64,000 nt of DNA from Tubulanus polymorphus (GCF_964204645.1 NC_134025.1:3105001-3169000); one strand, 5' to 3'; numbered from the stretch's first letter, positions 24,601 to 35,329 are shown. The notes: generated by a model from the sequence alone, not told the origin. Numbers and translations are program-made.

Positions 24601-27290
24601 ATATCCATCATCTGTATCGTCTTAAACGAACCTGTAACGAGTAACGATATAATATCATATATATTTGCAGATGCTGCCTGCGATCTATTGTCTCATCTAC
24701 GAGGAAATACTTCGGATTCAGAGATTGATGATCTGAACGTTTTTAGTCTGAAACATCTGCAGTTTGGAAAAGCGCACGGACTATAGACGCAGTTTTTAAC
24801 AACGCACATAAACACTGGTGAACTAATTTTAAATCTAGAATCAAAATTATGCGAAATTATCGAACCAAGTCCTGACCTTTATCTTTTACTTACCAACTTG
24901 ATTGGGAGCGAAAGAGAACATCATTTCAATTGATTCGCCGGGATTAATCCTGCCCTTCGTCGGTTTAGCAGTAAAGTGCGCGACTCTTCTGAACTCAAAC
25001 AGCACTGGAAGTTCGCTGGACTCATTCTTCACCGTACATATACTATCGACGTGTTCTCCGACTAAACACTTGCCGAAATCATATTTCAGGGATGGAGATA
25101 ATTTCAACTGGACAGGTAAAGCCGTGCCTATCATTGCAACCTCCAAACCTGATGCTGTAATTATGAATAATGATTTCTTCTCGGTAATCATTTAGCGGAA
25201 AACATAATTTTTTCTATAACCAGTTCTATGATTTTACTCACATGAAACATTGCTTTTTCCTGTTCCTACGATCTGTAATGCCATGTATAGAGCAAAGTCT
25301 TGACGTGGGGGATTTACATCGTGACTCTTCCAACCAACCGAAGAAGAATTCCACCTGTTACGACGATCGATAGAAATGATGAAACTGGATTCGAAATTCA
25401 CCCTTGAAAATTATATTCAAATTATATTTATTGAACACGTACCGTGGACTGAAGCGGAAAAAGATGGGAATCTTTTCGTAAGCGGCCAAACTTCCCTGGT
25501 TCGGAATAACGGTAACTAATGATGTTAATGGATTCGTGGAACCATCTGAATTGTCCTGATTTTCTCCGCCAGTCGCCATTACTGCTAAAGTGGTTTTAGT
25601 TAAATCAGTGCCCTGAAAGACAGATTTAAATTGTTGATTAGATTAAAACACAAAATACACAGTACACAATGTACATACATTCAAAATGCAATTACCAGTA
25701 TTAAGAGAAAACTTACAACTTCTTGTCCTTCTGCAAGATCTTGTAAAACAGCGACAAATTTCACTGGTTCTGGGCTATTGTTGTACAGTATTGCCATTTC
25801 AGTTTTATCAGTTCCGTAATATGTGCTACTAAATTGGATACTGCGTAAAGGCTGTTCTGTGTCAAAAGACAGAAGATCTAGTTGTCGTTGCACTACATTG
25901 CCTGTTATTCTCATAGGAATCCCCTCTGCATTTGAATCAAATACAACTCTGAAAATAGAATTTATAAAATACAAGATTCAAGAGTCAGATTTATGAACCT
26001 TGAAATTTCTACATTTCTCACAACCCTTACAATGACATTTTTCACATTTTTGTTCATGAAATATAAGGTTATTTCATGTTATTTTTCACACTTGTCCAGA
26101 TCAAAATGCGCAAGGTAAAATAGCATGCGCTTATTGATCATAATCTGGACAGACTAAAATGAATTTTCACAAATTCAACATATGTGCATATATTTTGAGC
26201 TCCATGGTATAGGCTTATGGTATAGAAAGGGATCAAAGTATTTTGACAAACATTTTTCTTGAATTCTTCGCACATTTCAGGATTATTCAGAATTTTTTCA
26301 CTATCCTCTCATTTATCAGTCTTCAACAAATTTTCACATTTTTCATCATGTGTTTACACATCAACCTGACCCCTGATGTAAGTCGTAGGTAAAAATGAGA
26401 TTTTTCACAATATTCATTGCATCGTGAATTCTGCTTACCGAGCCTCCTCATCGAAATTCCCGACATCTTTAGTCACGTACTCCACCTAAAATATTATCAA
26501 TGTCTTATAAAAAATGTGCCTTAGATATAAACATTTGGGAATAAGAAAAAAGTTGACAAAAAGTGAAAAGTCTTACCTTTAGAATTTGTGCTGTTTTAGC
26601 AGGGACTGTTCCTGTATTAGGAATTATTGAAATTGGCCTTTTGCCAGCGTATTTGATTTTGAAATTTCCAGCTTTTGAGCCGTGGTTAACGATGGATATT
26701 TCTCGAGATATAACTTTGCCCGTAGCCGTTACATTACCGAAATTAACAATACCATTCACTTCGAGAGATGGTCGGCAAGGATACCTGAAACAAATATCAT
26801 ATTTCGATGAAATGGTTTCATCATTCAGATTAATTCTATTTCTGTTATAAGTCCTACTCACGCCAGCAGTGGAATTTCTATGACTTCTCCATCAACGGTT
26901 AACACAAGTCTATCTTTAGAATCTGTGTCTTCTGATGTTTCATATTCAACAACGGCTGTTACTTCTAATCCCGGAGCTACTGGCTCTTCTGGGTTTGATA
27001 CTTTCAATGTGAATTTCTGGACAAAATAAACGATAAATTTAGAATATTTTTTGGGACTGGGTTGTGACCAACAATAACTTCCATTAGCACTCAGGGCCTG
27101 TAAGTTAGGCCGGAGGACCAACAAGGATGTAAATAATTACCTTAGTTTGTGGCCCATAAAATCTGATAGCTTTGCTAGCTTTATCAATGTTTTTCACAAC
27201 TATCGTAGCACGTTGAAGGATGTCTGTTTCGGCATCGGAGAATTCAACAGCGGGTGGAATTATTCGAACTCCACAAATGTCACCCTTCAT
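9671..27290 (-). CDS. CFAP47: Cilia- and flagella-associated protein 47 (CFAP47), about 55 exons
   Basis: A chain of short minus-strand exons with consistent GT-AG signals encodes about 3,200 residues, close to vertebrate CFAP47. It starts MKGDICGVRIIPPAVEF and ends LLRDTIDP-stop. Most exons encode repeated immunoglobulin-like ASH/PapD-type beta domains (for example NFGNVTATGKVISREISIVN), as in HYDIN and CFAP47. A calponin-homology domain sits in the middle (about 17471-16635: ERILLSWLNHVYEQFRERIW, NFDYDLLDGLVIGAVLGAHC, IDITDPNPIALMLLCVHLYQ), which is the CFAP47 hallmark. The family acts in the central-pair region of motile cilia and sperm flagella. The ATG at 27290 was chosen because the upstream in-frame codon is TTG. 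A few very short exons (26485-26439, 12798-12772, 12641-12592) are less certain. It shares a promoter region with DNAJB13. Confidence 0.9.
15072..15345. mobile_element. Probable MITE-like repeat in a CFAP47 intron
   Basis: The intron is filled by sequence whose ends are imperfect inverted repeats (ATTGGCCACTT at left, AGTGGCCACCCTG at right) with repeated CCCTGACTTTTCCC-type blocks inside. This resembles non-autonomous hAT-like elements starting CAGGGTGGCCACT. The boundaries are approximate. Confidence 0.45.
16088..16506 (+). repeat. Two head-to-tail 213-bp repeats with an ORF end and poly(A) signal
   Basis: Copies at about 16088-16293 and 16301-16506 are more than 95% identical. Each carries, on the plus strand, an open segment ending in a stop after LGISTVLPNYHIV, followed by AAAATAAAGTTTTTTATTC (AATAAA). 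It lies in one CFAP47 intron, antisense to the host. It looks like the 3' end of a transcribed element, duplicated in tandem; the family is not recognised. Confidence 0.65.
20598..20895 (-). mobile_element. tRNA-derived SINE in a CFAP47 intron
   Basis: Read on the minus strand it starts GAGCGGTGTGGCCGAGTGG (A-box-like, Leu/Ser tRNA type). A B box GGTTCGAACCC follows about 45-50 bases on, then a unique body and a tail with AAAGCGCTCTGAGA and GCGCTATATAAGA. This head-body-tail order is diagnostic of Pol III SINEs. TTCATT near both ends may be a target-site duplication. It is inserted in the same direction as CFAP47 transcription. Confidence 0.8.
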
Positions 27291-27865
27291 TTTTGGGAAG
27301 GGCAAAAGCTTAATAACTTCAAAAAGCGCTTCTTAAGACAAAAATACTTATGATTGATTGTTTACGAAAGGTTTCTCTAATTCATAGCTCCATCATTAAT
27401 TTCAAGCGAGAAAAACAGAAATCAATTTCACTTATTTCCTGGTTGACTGTATTCTTGACACTGATTCGTTACGGTGCATGGCGAACAAAACGCCTTATTG
27501 AACAGATTGTTACTAAATTAAACAAGTCAAGGCGAAACGTTGTTCAAATCTTATTATGAAGTACTTTCTAAAAACCTAATAAATCTATTCAGAACATAAG
27601 AGAAAACAAGAATATAGTTTCGTTGGTCATTTTGATTGCTTATGAGTGAATAGATTTGTAGGAAGCGTAGATGAAATGTATCAGATTGCCATAGAACGGC
27701 ACGAAAACCTAACGCGTCCTTATCCTGTCACTCTTGTTTACGCGTTGCTCGTGGCGACGGCTTGCTTGTTACTAAGCTGGATGTAAACAACATTTACTTC
27801 CTGGTTCTCGTTAAAATCGACTTTTTCGGCATTTATTTTATAGCAACGCCATTTAATCGACCAAA
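27291..27865. promoter_or_regulatory. Bidirectional promoter region of CFAP47 and DNAJB13 with RFX- and FOXJ1-type sites
   Basis: The two start codons face away from each other, 575 bases apart. At 27744-27758 lies GTTGCT-CGT-GGCGAC, an imperfect palindrome resembling the RFX X-box (GTNRCC N0-3 RGYAAC). Forkhead core sites lie on both sides in opposite orientation: TGTTTAC at 27735-27741 and GTAAACA at 27783-27789. RFX factors and FOXJ1 are the standard regulators of motile-cilium genes; the assignment here is by motif only. Confidence 0.5.
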
Positions 27866-29779
27866 ATGGGCCAAGACTACTACAACATCTTGAAACTTAC
27901 CCGCAAGGCAACAGATGCAGACATCAAAAAAGCGTACGTATCTCATAATTCCATTTAAACCGATACTTTTTATATATCAAAGTCAAATTCAATAGAAACT
28001 TTATTTGACAAATCGAACATTCATTTTCAGGTATAGGAAACTTGCTCCCAAATATCACCCTCAGAAAAATCCAGATGATCAAGATGCCTATGAAAAATTC
28101 AAACAAGTGGCTGAAGCATATGATGTGCTAGCGGATAGTAAGCGTTTTAATTTTTCCAGCAGACCTGCATATCCGCTCCATCAATAGAAGATCTCTACTA
28201 TCCTCTAGTTTATATCCATATAACTGACTGAACATTATTTCTAGGTAGTAAAAGAGCGACGTATGATCAGTTTGGAGAAGAAGGACTAAAAGGAGGCGTT
28301 CCTCATGGCAGTGGTGAGGCTGGTGCTTGGACTGAAGGATATGTTTTTGCTGCAAATCCTGAAAAAGTCTTTCGTGACTTTTTCGGCGGAGATAATCCTT
28401 TTCAAGGTAAACGATAAGCAAACGATCAGTTAATTCTGATATCTTTATAGAGAATGTTTTGTGACGTATTGAAATTCAATGAATGTGGATTTAATTGTAG
28501 AATTTTTTGACCGCGTGGATGGTGACATGAGTATGAGTTTTGGTGGCCTCGAAGGAAGGGGAAAGAAGAAGCAAGATCCTCCCATCGAACGAGAACTAGC
28601 TTTATCATTGGAAGAAGTTTTTCATGGTTGCACGAAAAAAATGAAAATATCACGAAGGGTAAGTAAATGAGTTATTGAAAGAAGCTTCAGTTTGTTTGCT
28701 TAAGAAAACTGAATATATGTCGATGTATCTTAGGTAATGAATGATGATGGTCACACATCCAGTATCAGAGATAAGATATTGACAATTACCGTGAAGCGAG
28801 GATGGAGACCTGGTACACGTATCACATTCCCTGAAGAAGGCGACCAAGGACCAAATAACGTTCCAGGTATTTGATTTTCAATTTTGTTGAAATATTAATT
28901 GATATTTAACAGATTGATTAAACTGTCAGCGTTGTGATGATTGACAAAAATATAGAAATCCCACTAAGAATGAAAATAAATAGTATGTGAAAAGTTTCCT
29001 TTTTAGTTCATAGTTTTCCTTCCTAGTTTATTCAATGTTTGAACAATGTCCTAATGGTCATCTTCAGGAATAATGATCATGACTCCTGAGGATGACTATT
29101 AGGATATAGTGGAAACACTGGAAAAACTAAAGGTTAAGGAAACCTTTCAACCTCTATTTTTCGTTCTAAGTAGATTTAATATCGAATTGACATTTACATA
29201 TATTGATTTCTTTCAGCCGATATCATTTTCATAGTTAGAGACAAACCACACGACAGATTCAGTCGAGATGGTGTAAATCTAATACATACAGCTAGTGTAC
29301 CATTAGGGAAAGCACTCACCGGAACTATCGTTGATATATACACATTAGACGACCGAATACTTCATATTCCTATCAATGACATCGTCAGGTAAATGATTGA
29401 ATAGATTTCTCAATCTAATCGAACAGAAAACCACAAGATAATGTTTGAAAGTGTTTTTGAAATTTCGAAGTCATATAATTGAGTGGAAAAGTCAAATGAT
29501 CTTGTAGTTTTTTCTTTATAATATCAGTATTTCTTCAATTCAATTAGACTGTTATTTGTCTTACTGTTACCATTCTCCTTCTAGACTTGGAATTGAATAT
29601 TCATGTTGATTAATAATCATTTCAGACCAGGATACGCAAAAGTAGTTCCCGGTGAAGGGATGCCGCTTTCTAATGATCCATCAAAGAAAGGAGATCTTCT
29701 GATCAGATTTGACGCTCAGTATCCGGCACATCTGAGTCCTGATGACAAACAACTGATTAAACGAGCTCTGCCGGAATAA
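27866..29779 (+). CDS. DNAJB13: DnaJ homologue B13 (radial spoke protein RSP16), 7 exons
   Basis: Exons 27866-27933, 28031-28137, 28245-28406, 28501-28658, 28734-28866, 29217-29388 and 29626-29779 join to 317 residues, as in human DNAJB13. [11 protein letters not shown] opens the J domain. The catalytic HPD is HPQ here (exon 2, [10 protein letters not shown]); vertebrate DNAJB13 also lacks the Asp, so Hsp70 stimulation is not expected. A Gly/Phe region ([14 protein letters not shown]) and two C-terminal DnaJ beta domains follow ([52 protein letters not shown]). The zinc-finger of type I DnaJ is absent, as expected. The family is a structural part of axonemal radial spokes. AATAAA lies at 29851-29856. 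It is divergent from CFAP47. Confidence 0.96.
29049..29104. repeat. Hairpin-forming repeat in DNAJB13 intron 5
   Basis: TCCTAATGGTCATCTTCAGG and its near-perfect reverse complement (29084-29104) flank a 14-base loop. A half copy (CCTGAAGATGACGATTAGGA) is at about 16934 in a CFAP47 intron, and a related piece is near 30175. It is therefore a dispersed palindromic repeat rather than a gene-specific structure. Confidence 0.55.
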
Positions 29780-29856
29780 ACCATTCAAACTCTCTGTAAT
29801 TTTACTGGATTTAAGAATAATATCATGTAATCGGAAAAAATCTGTATATAAATAAA

Positions 29857-30573
29857 TGTTATAATAATAAATCTAATTATTATTTATATTAAATGATTTA
29901 ATGTTAAATTTACGATGTGTTTGTGTTAGTTCTTGCTTCAAGTCAGGACATTTCCCAAATACGTATTCAGGGCATTACATTTTGTCCCTTCATTCATGGA
30001 TGACGGGATGAATGAACTCTAGCCTGTCAGTTTTCTTAGGTATCAGAAGATATCAATTGGCATTCAATAATTAAGATGAAATCCCGCCTTCAAAAAAGGA
30101 GAAAAAAACTGTTAAAATCAAAATTTTGGCCGTGACCTTTTTTCCTACGTATGTCTTTTAACTTTATCGGATTATATCCTAATAGTCATCGCCACGAATA
30201 CTATTTGTATAGATATCGAATACTTGGCCAAGGGAAACGTTTGTTTCTTTCGTATTGTGGGATTTTAATTTTACCAACACGGGCAAAGTATTTCATTAAG
30301 GTTATCGATTTGTATTTATTCTAATATCGAATATTATTTCATCAAAAATTCAGCGGCGATATTTTTGCTTCGGTTGAACATTTAATCGTTCTCAGGAAAA
30401 TTCTACAAAAATGACAGCCACCTACGTCTATAGCGTAAATCCATTCTGAGAAGTGTTGTTTGTGTCAAGGAAACATGTAAGTCAAATGTGCATGATTGGT
30501 GTTTAGGGAGGGGATTAAGGTGTGTCTCTCTCTACTGCTTATAAGTTCCTTGGCGCATCCCTGATATTTTGTT
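29857..30573. other. AT-rich intergenic stretch
   Basis: Between the DNAJB13 poly(A) signal and the first predicted exon of the helical secreted gene. No coding exon, RNA gene or clear mobile element is visible. It should contain the promoter of the next gene. Confidence 0.4.
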
Positions 30574-32798
30574 ATGTCATCTCGGACGAACATGCGTCAA
30601 GGTAGGGAAATTATTTGTCGTGCGTCTTCTATTTCATTTTGATGCTTTCGAAAATGTACTATCTAAATTACACTTTAAAAGAACGATTTTCGATTATTTA
30701 TCGTGAAAAGTGATAAATTTCTTTTTTTCCCTGGATTTTGTATTGGATAAAGTATCTAGTTTTTCGTCAGATATATCGTACGTAAAAAATAAGTAGATCT
30801 TTTTGACAATTTAGATGATGACTCCACACTGGTAAACAGAGAACAGGGAAATGATATATATTACAAGAATATTATTAAAACGCTTATAAATGTGTTTCTT
30901 TTATGAGTTAATGAGATATTTCATCATGATGTTATCGCGCATGTATCATTAGTGAGGTCTCTATATAGAATAACCAATTTAAATATCATTTCCTTTCCAA
31001 GTGAATGACACAAAATCGTGATCATGATCTATCATAATTAAGAACAATTTCGTAATAAACGTTATTCTTAATTTACATGCGCGTGATGATGTGAAGTAGA
31101 AATGCACTTTTCGATACGTGCATTATGAAGCGCAATAGATGTAATACAATTAGACGAATTTAAAGCACATGCATCGATATTTCAGTGCCGAGATTAAAAC
31201 AAGATACAAATGAACTTAATATTAATTCATGATCAAATGAAATCTATAGATATACATGTATATAGCCGTGTTGGTAGATGAGGGCACTAACCGAAAAGAG
31301 TTCGTTTAAGTAATTTTTGTCGCGTGTAAAGGATCCAGGCCAGTGTCGGACCATAATCTGAACTGTTGAAATTTGTATTGTAGACGCTAGAGAAGTGACT
31401 ACAGCGTTAACCAGTTTATTGGTAACGTTGATTAGTTTACTGCATTTGTCATCATCATTTCACATTATTGGATTCAACGGGGACTCGAAACTATCCTGGT
31501 ATCCCCATCATCCTCACAAGAAAAGCGTCCCGAATCCATCTAAGCTGCTGTGGTCTCGTTATCAAAAGAAGAGTGTATCTAACCACGCGTTGAGACATAC
31601 GTTTAGAGACCTGACCACTGACGCTACCGAATTGATCATTAGAGCTAAATCCACGTTCAAATTCTACGTACGTAATATCCGATAAATGTAAAATGAGCCA
31701 ACAGAACCGTCTAACGAGAAACGACGTTCAAATATTCTGTGATCATATTTCAGTGCCAACATACGAATATACCAATTGGATTTCCGAACTGCTCGGTATT
31801 CGCGTCAGAAATGGCTCCAATGTTTGGTCTTCCTCTAGTTCGCGCTATTCGTATCCCAAAAACTGATAAAATGAAAACCGTTGAGGTAAGATTTTCATGT
31901 TTGTATTCTCGACGTACTCAATTTGATGATATGAATTCCGGGTCGACTGACAATCCGTACCCTCGATTTTTAATACAGACTTAACCCCATCTGATCATTA
32001 ACGTCATCATGAAAACTCAAACAAACCAAAAATGTATGAAGTTCTTTGTAATATGTAGTTGATTTTCTGACCTTTCGTATAACGTTGAATATTGACCTTA
32101 TCTACGCTTGAGACTAATCTTGGTCAAAGAAGGGATTAGCTTTCTTTAACGGTGATAAGTAATTATGTCCTGCATCTTTTGTGATGAACTCTAGTACACT
32201 GTTTTGGGTTTGGCTCTGCAAGATAATCCTGATTAGCTACAAATGTTCACATAAAAACAACGATATTTTATTCATTTTGTTTCGACGTCAATTGAGTATT
32301 AATAAAGAAGTGTTTTGTTTTGGTCTTATAGGTCGTTCTAATCGAGGCTTTCGAGAGTATTATGAAATATGAATTAGTTTTAGCCGACATTAGTACGCTG
32401 GAACGTATCTATGTTTGTGACCTGTTATCGGGTCCTTGCCCTCGTGATTGCAACTTCAATGAAATGGATCATCCGTTCTGGTGTAAACTAAACAAAGTTG
32501 TTCGAAGGGTGAAATCACTGCTGAAAGCTATACTCATTGTGGTTAGTGATTCTTTTATTCTTCTGTACATACCCTTGAATTAGGGACGTAAAAATCTCAA
32601 ATATATACATGTTGAGTACATGCATTCTCTTTGTAGATGGATGCTTTGAACATCAAGCCTCCGAAACAAGATAAAGATATCTTAAATATCGAGTCAGAAT
32701 CAGAACGTTTTGCATTCACAATGTCGGCGCTTCATCGGCTGGTAAGACAATCAGAGAGAGTTCAAAAAACGTTTACTGACATGCAGAGAGAATTGTAA
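30574..32798 (+). CDS. Secreted four-helix protein, candidate long-chain class I (IL-6/G-CSF-type) cytokine, 5 exons
   Basis: Exons 30574-30601, 31384-31667, 31754-31885, 32332-32541 and 32637-32798 join in frame to 271 residues (265 if the second ATG at 30592 is used). A hydrophobic segment (VTTALTSLLVTLISLLHL) gives a signal peptide split by intron 1. Four amphipathic segments follow: A in exon 2 (ALRHTFRDLTTDATELIIRA), B (VLIEAFESIMKYELVLADIS) and C (KLNKVVRRVKSLLKAILIV) in exon 4, D in exon 5 (FAFTMSALHRLVRQSERVQK). Exon 3 is the A-B loop. Six Cys lie in the mature part, none within the predicted helix cores. Intron phases are 1-0-0-0, as in vertebrate IL6 and CSF3, and exon lengths are similar. 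Exon 1 is inferred only from frame and the GTAGGG donor, so the start is uncertain. AATAAA lies at 32900-32905. I do not recognise the sequence itself. Confidence 0.6.
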
Positions 32799-32989
32799 CC
32801 ATATTCAAAAAACATTCCAGAAGTGTTCAAATTGGCTTATCTACTTAGGCCTAGTCGATGTAAGATTGCATTTGACAAACAGATAATGTTATTTTGTTAA
32901 ATAAATATATTAGCATTACCAGAAGAATTACATTTCTATCAGATGTTTCGGACCCAGTTTTTAGAACGACCGTAAGACGGCTATTCATT

Positions 32990-35329
32990 CTATACTGCGG
33001 TGGGGGGAAGAGTTGATTTTCTCATTAGATACCTTTGTGAAACGAGTTGTTTCAGTGTACACTCTCCACTGCAGGTATATTTCATCATATCCAACAGATT
33101 CTGATCGGGAACCGTTGGGAAGAGAGTTCGCAAACGAGAAGAAATGAAATCAACGTCTTCCTGTGGCCATTGCGTAAAACATTCATATTCCTCGTCTAAT
33201 TTTCGAAGTTTTTCATCGATTTCTTTCAACTGGTTCGAAGAATCGTCTTCTGACTCATTCATGCGATTATCATTCGACTCGCTTTTAAAGGTACGGCATA
33301 CAAAATACAACAGCAAAATTACCACTAAGCCTACTATACTAGCCAGCGGATAAAACCAATTATTTTTCAACCATCTACCGAAATCAGATGAATCTAAAAG
33401 ATCGTTGATGTCACGTATAAGTTTCTCGAGGAACTTCTCATCTTGTTGGATACATTTAGCAAATTCGTCACAATAGCCCTTGTTGTCGGCGCACCCATCG
33501 CCGGGCATTTTGGTGAATACGTAATGGTGGATATCTTTGTACGGTTGACATTCTGATGTCTCATTTTTGCAACATAATGTACACATTAGTTCTTCGCTCT
33601 TACACGAACACTCCGACAATTTTCTATCCAAACAAACATTACTTTGACAGTGTCCAAATAAACAAGTTTTTCCACCACCGTAACATAATGTACCGTCATG
33701 AAACCAATCTGAATTCGGACAGTACGCGCTACTGCCGTTACACTTAGCCTCGAATGCGCATAGACTCCTTTGCCGGCAAATTCGGTCGGTGTCGCTTGAT
33801 ACTTGGCAATTATTTTCGCAACATGTCGTGCTAACAGGGCTGCAGGTTCTATTGAGGGATCGTTGGAAGGTACAACCCGGATCTATACCATTCCCACCCG
33901 GTGGAGTACAGCATTTATCAACTAATTGACATGTATCCGGGATACCGCAATCACACTCTTCACCATCCTCCACGAAACCATTTCCGCAAACCGAGCCATA
34001 ATTTTCAATAAAACAATGTCCATTTTTTGCGATAACTTTGGCCATCTGCTGTCGACTGCATGGAGAAAACAGTTTGTTGTTTGGTTTCGAACCATCAGTC
34101 GTGTAAGCGTGCATGATAAAGTTTCCGTATTTCCCTCCAGGAGAACAGAGTCCATCTGAATTTGGATCGTGATTGCTTCCAAACGAGTGGCCGAATTCGT
34201 GTGTTAGTGCGATGGCAGTAACTGCGCGTAGGACGCGTTTTCCGTAATTGATAAATGATAGCACCGCAGTGTTAAAATTGTACAGTTTATTTTCACCTGT
34301 TAGATAAACACTATTTTGACAGATGCCACCGGCAGAGTACTGCCCCGTGTTACCTATCCACGCTAAACCGAGGACACCATTTTCGAAATCTCTGTACGTG
34401 AAAGCGATCGCGATACAGAAATGATTGTGATTATACTCAGAGAACAAGTCCAGATATTTGTTGATATCGATATTGCTATCAGCTGGTTTATAAACTGTAA
34501 CATTAGCAGATGTATGTATCGTTATCTTATTCACGATGAAACCGATTCTATCAGCGACTCCATCCTCGTCGAAGTCAGTATTTTGAAAAATGCTATTTGC
34601 TTCATTCACGTGAAATATCACTTCCCAAACCGCTAACAACGGGTCACGTGCCGCCACATAATCATAGAAATAATGATCAAGAACAACATGAATTCCGCAC
34701 AATTCTGATCTCTGATTAGTATTGGTTGTACCTGAGCGAACCAAGTGGGAAAAGTTTTGTCTATGAAGCTTTTGTTTTGTTTTTGGCAAAGGTTGTATCG
34801 GCCCACCATCACCAGACCTATAACTGCTTACAATATCACTATCACGAAAAATTATATAATTGGTTGACGAACTCTTATCAAAATATCTCCGTAACGGTTC
34901 GATATAGTACGTTTCATCCTCTGTGTACAAAACACCGTCGAATGTGTCATTTCTTATGATTCCATGTGCTTCGGATTTAAGATCACCGATTAGTTCTCCT
35001 TGAAAGATGCTACCGTCTTTTATGGAATAGGTCTCGCCGTTTATTTCGACCATCGGGAGTGAAGTGCTTGGGCGATTTAAAGCAATGCTGAATTTCTCAC
35101 CAAATGCAATGAACTGAACTAAACGAGACTTGTTTGATTCCGCGTGTCTCCTTGCTTTTGCAGTCTTAGATGATGATGATGTAACATAATCCAAGTCAAT
35201 GATGTCAACAGTAATATTTTCAAAATACTTGATCGTGAAATTGTTGTCTTTTCTTCTGACGCCGCGGCAAGCGACTGTTTCAGCGAATGAAATAGTAATG
35301 ATAGCAAAAATTTGAATAATGAAATCCAT
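32990..35329 (-). CDS. ADAM10-like membrane metalloprotease, single exon
   Basis: 779 residues with no intron. Signal peptide about 1-20; ADAM10-like prodomain (GIIRNDTFDGVLY, EPLRRYF); catalytic domain from about 208 (LCGIHVVLDHYFYDYV) with zinc site HEFGHSFGSNHD at 377-388 and the YGNFIMHA Met-turn at 401-408; disintegrin domain 448-570 (CGNGFVEDGEECDCG); Cys-rich region to about 626; TM about 661-678; cytoplasmic tail about 100 residues. ADAM10 cleaves Notch, cadherins and other surface proteins. No clean furin site is seen between prodomain and catalytic domain (only KTKQKLHR near 183-190). The absence of introns, unlike normal ADAM10, suggests a retrocopy-derived paralogue. The tail ends in a CUE/UBA-like segment. 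It is convergent with the helical secreted gene. Confidence 0.92.
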   Translation of the reverse strand: MDFIIQIFAIITISFAETVACRGVRRKDNNFTIKYFENITVDIIDLDYVTSSSSKTAKARRHAESNKSRLVQFIAFGEKFSIALNRPSTSLPMVEINGETYSIKDGSIFQGELIGDLKSEAHGIIRNDTFDGVLYTEDETYYIEPLRRYFDKSSSTNYIIFRDSDIVSSYRSGDGGPIQPLPKTKQKLHRQNFSHLVRSGTTNTNQRSELCGIHVVLDHYFYDYVAARDPLLAVWEVIFHVNEANSIFQNTDFDEDGVADRIGFIVNKITIHTSANVTVYKPADSNIDINKYLDLFSEYNHNHFCIAIAFTYRDFENGVLGLAWIGNTGQYSAGGICQNSVYLTGENKLYNFNTAVLSFINYGKRVLRAVTAIALTHEFGHSFGSNHDPNSDGLCSPGGKYGNFIMHAYTTDGSKPNNKLFSPCSRQQMAKVIAKNGHCFIENYGSVCGNGFVEDGEECDCGIPDTCQLVDKCCTPPGGNGIDPGCTFQRSLNRTCSPVSTTCCENNCQVSSDTDRICRQRSLCAFEAKCNGSSAYCPNSDWFHDGTLCYGGGKTCLFGHCQSNVCLDRKLSECSCKSEELMCTLCCKNETSECQPYKDIHHYVFTKMPGDGCADNKGYCDEFAKCIQQDEKFLEKLIRDINDLLDSSDFGRWLKNNWFYPLASIVGLVVILLLYFVCRTFKSESNDNRMNESEDDSSNQLKEIDEKLRKLDEEYECFTQWPQEDVDFISSRLRTLFPTVPDQNLLDMMKYTCSGECTLKQLVSQRYLMRKSTLPPTAV

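Larger units (their letters stand above)
9671..27290 (-). other. CFAP47 exon map (by eye)
   Basis: 27290-27141, 27016-26862, 26784-26577, 26485-26439, 25948-25717, 25612-25443, 25355-25242, 25154-24894, 24631-24259, 24185-24033, 23950-23847, 23764-23682, 23599-23503, 23423-23320, 23226-23114, 23027-22894, 22782-22672, 22588-22458, 22364-22032, 21954-21886, 21806-21725, 21266-21169, 20542-20261, 20169-19971, 19888-19690, 19606-19515, 19377-19248, 19160-19061, 18742-18568, 18421-18178, 18094-17846, 17769-17547, 17471-17270, 17184-17087, 16886-16635, 16074-15811, 15680-15389, 15026-14775, 14465-14203, 14117-14018, 13893-13691, 13608-13465, 13389-13271, 13180-12977, 12798-12772, 12641-12592, 12522-12386, 12308-12025, 11941-11725, 11644-11488, 11404-11176, 10947-10685, 10597-10426, 10305-9975, 9892-9671. 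Individual ends may be off by a few bases. Confidence 0.7.
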
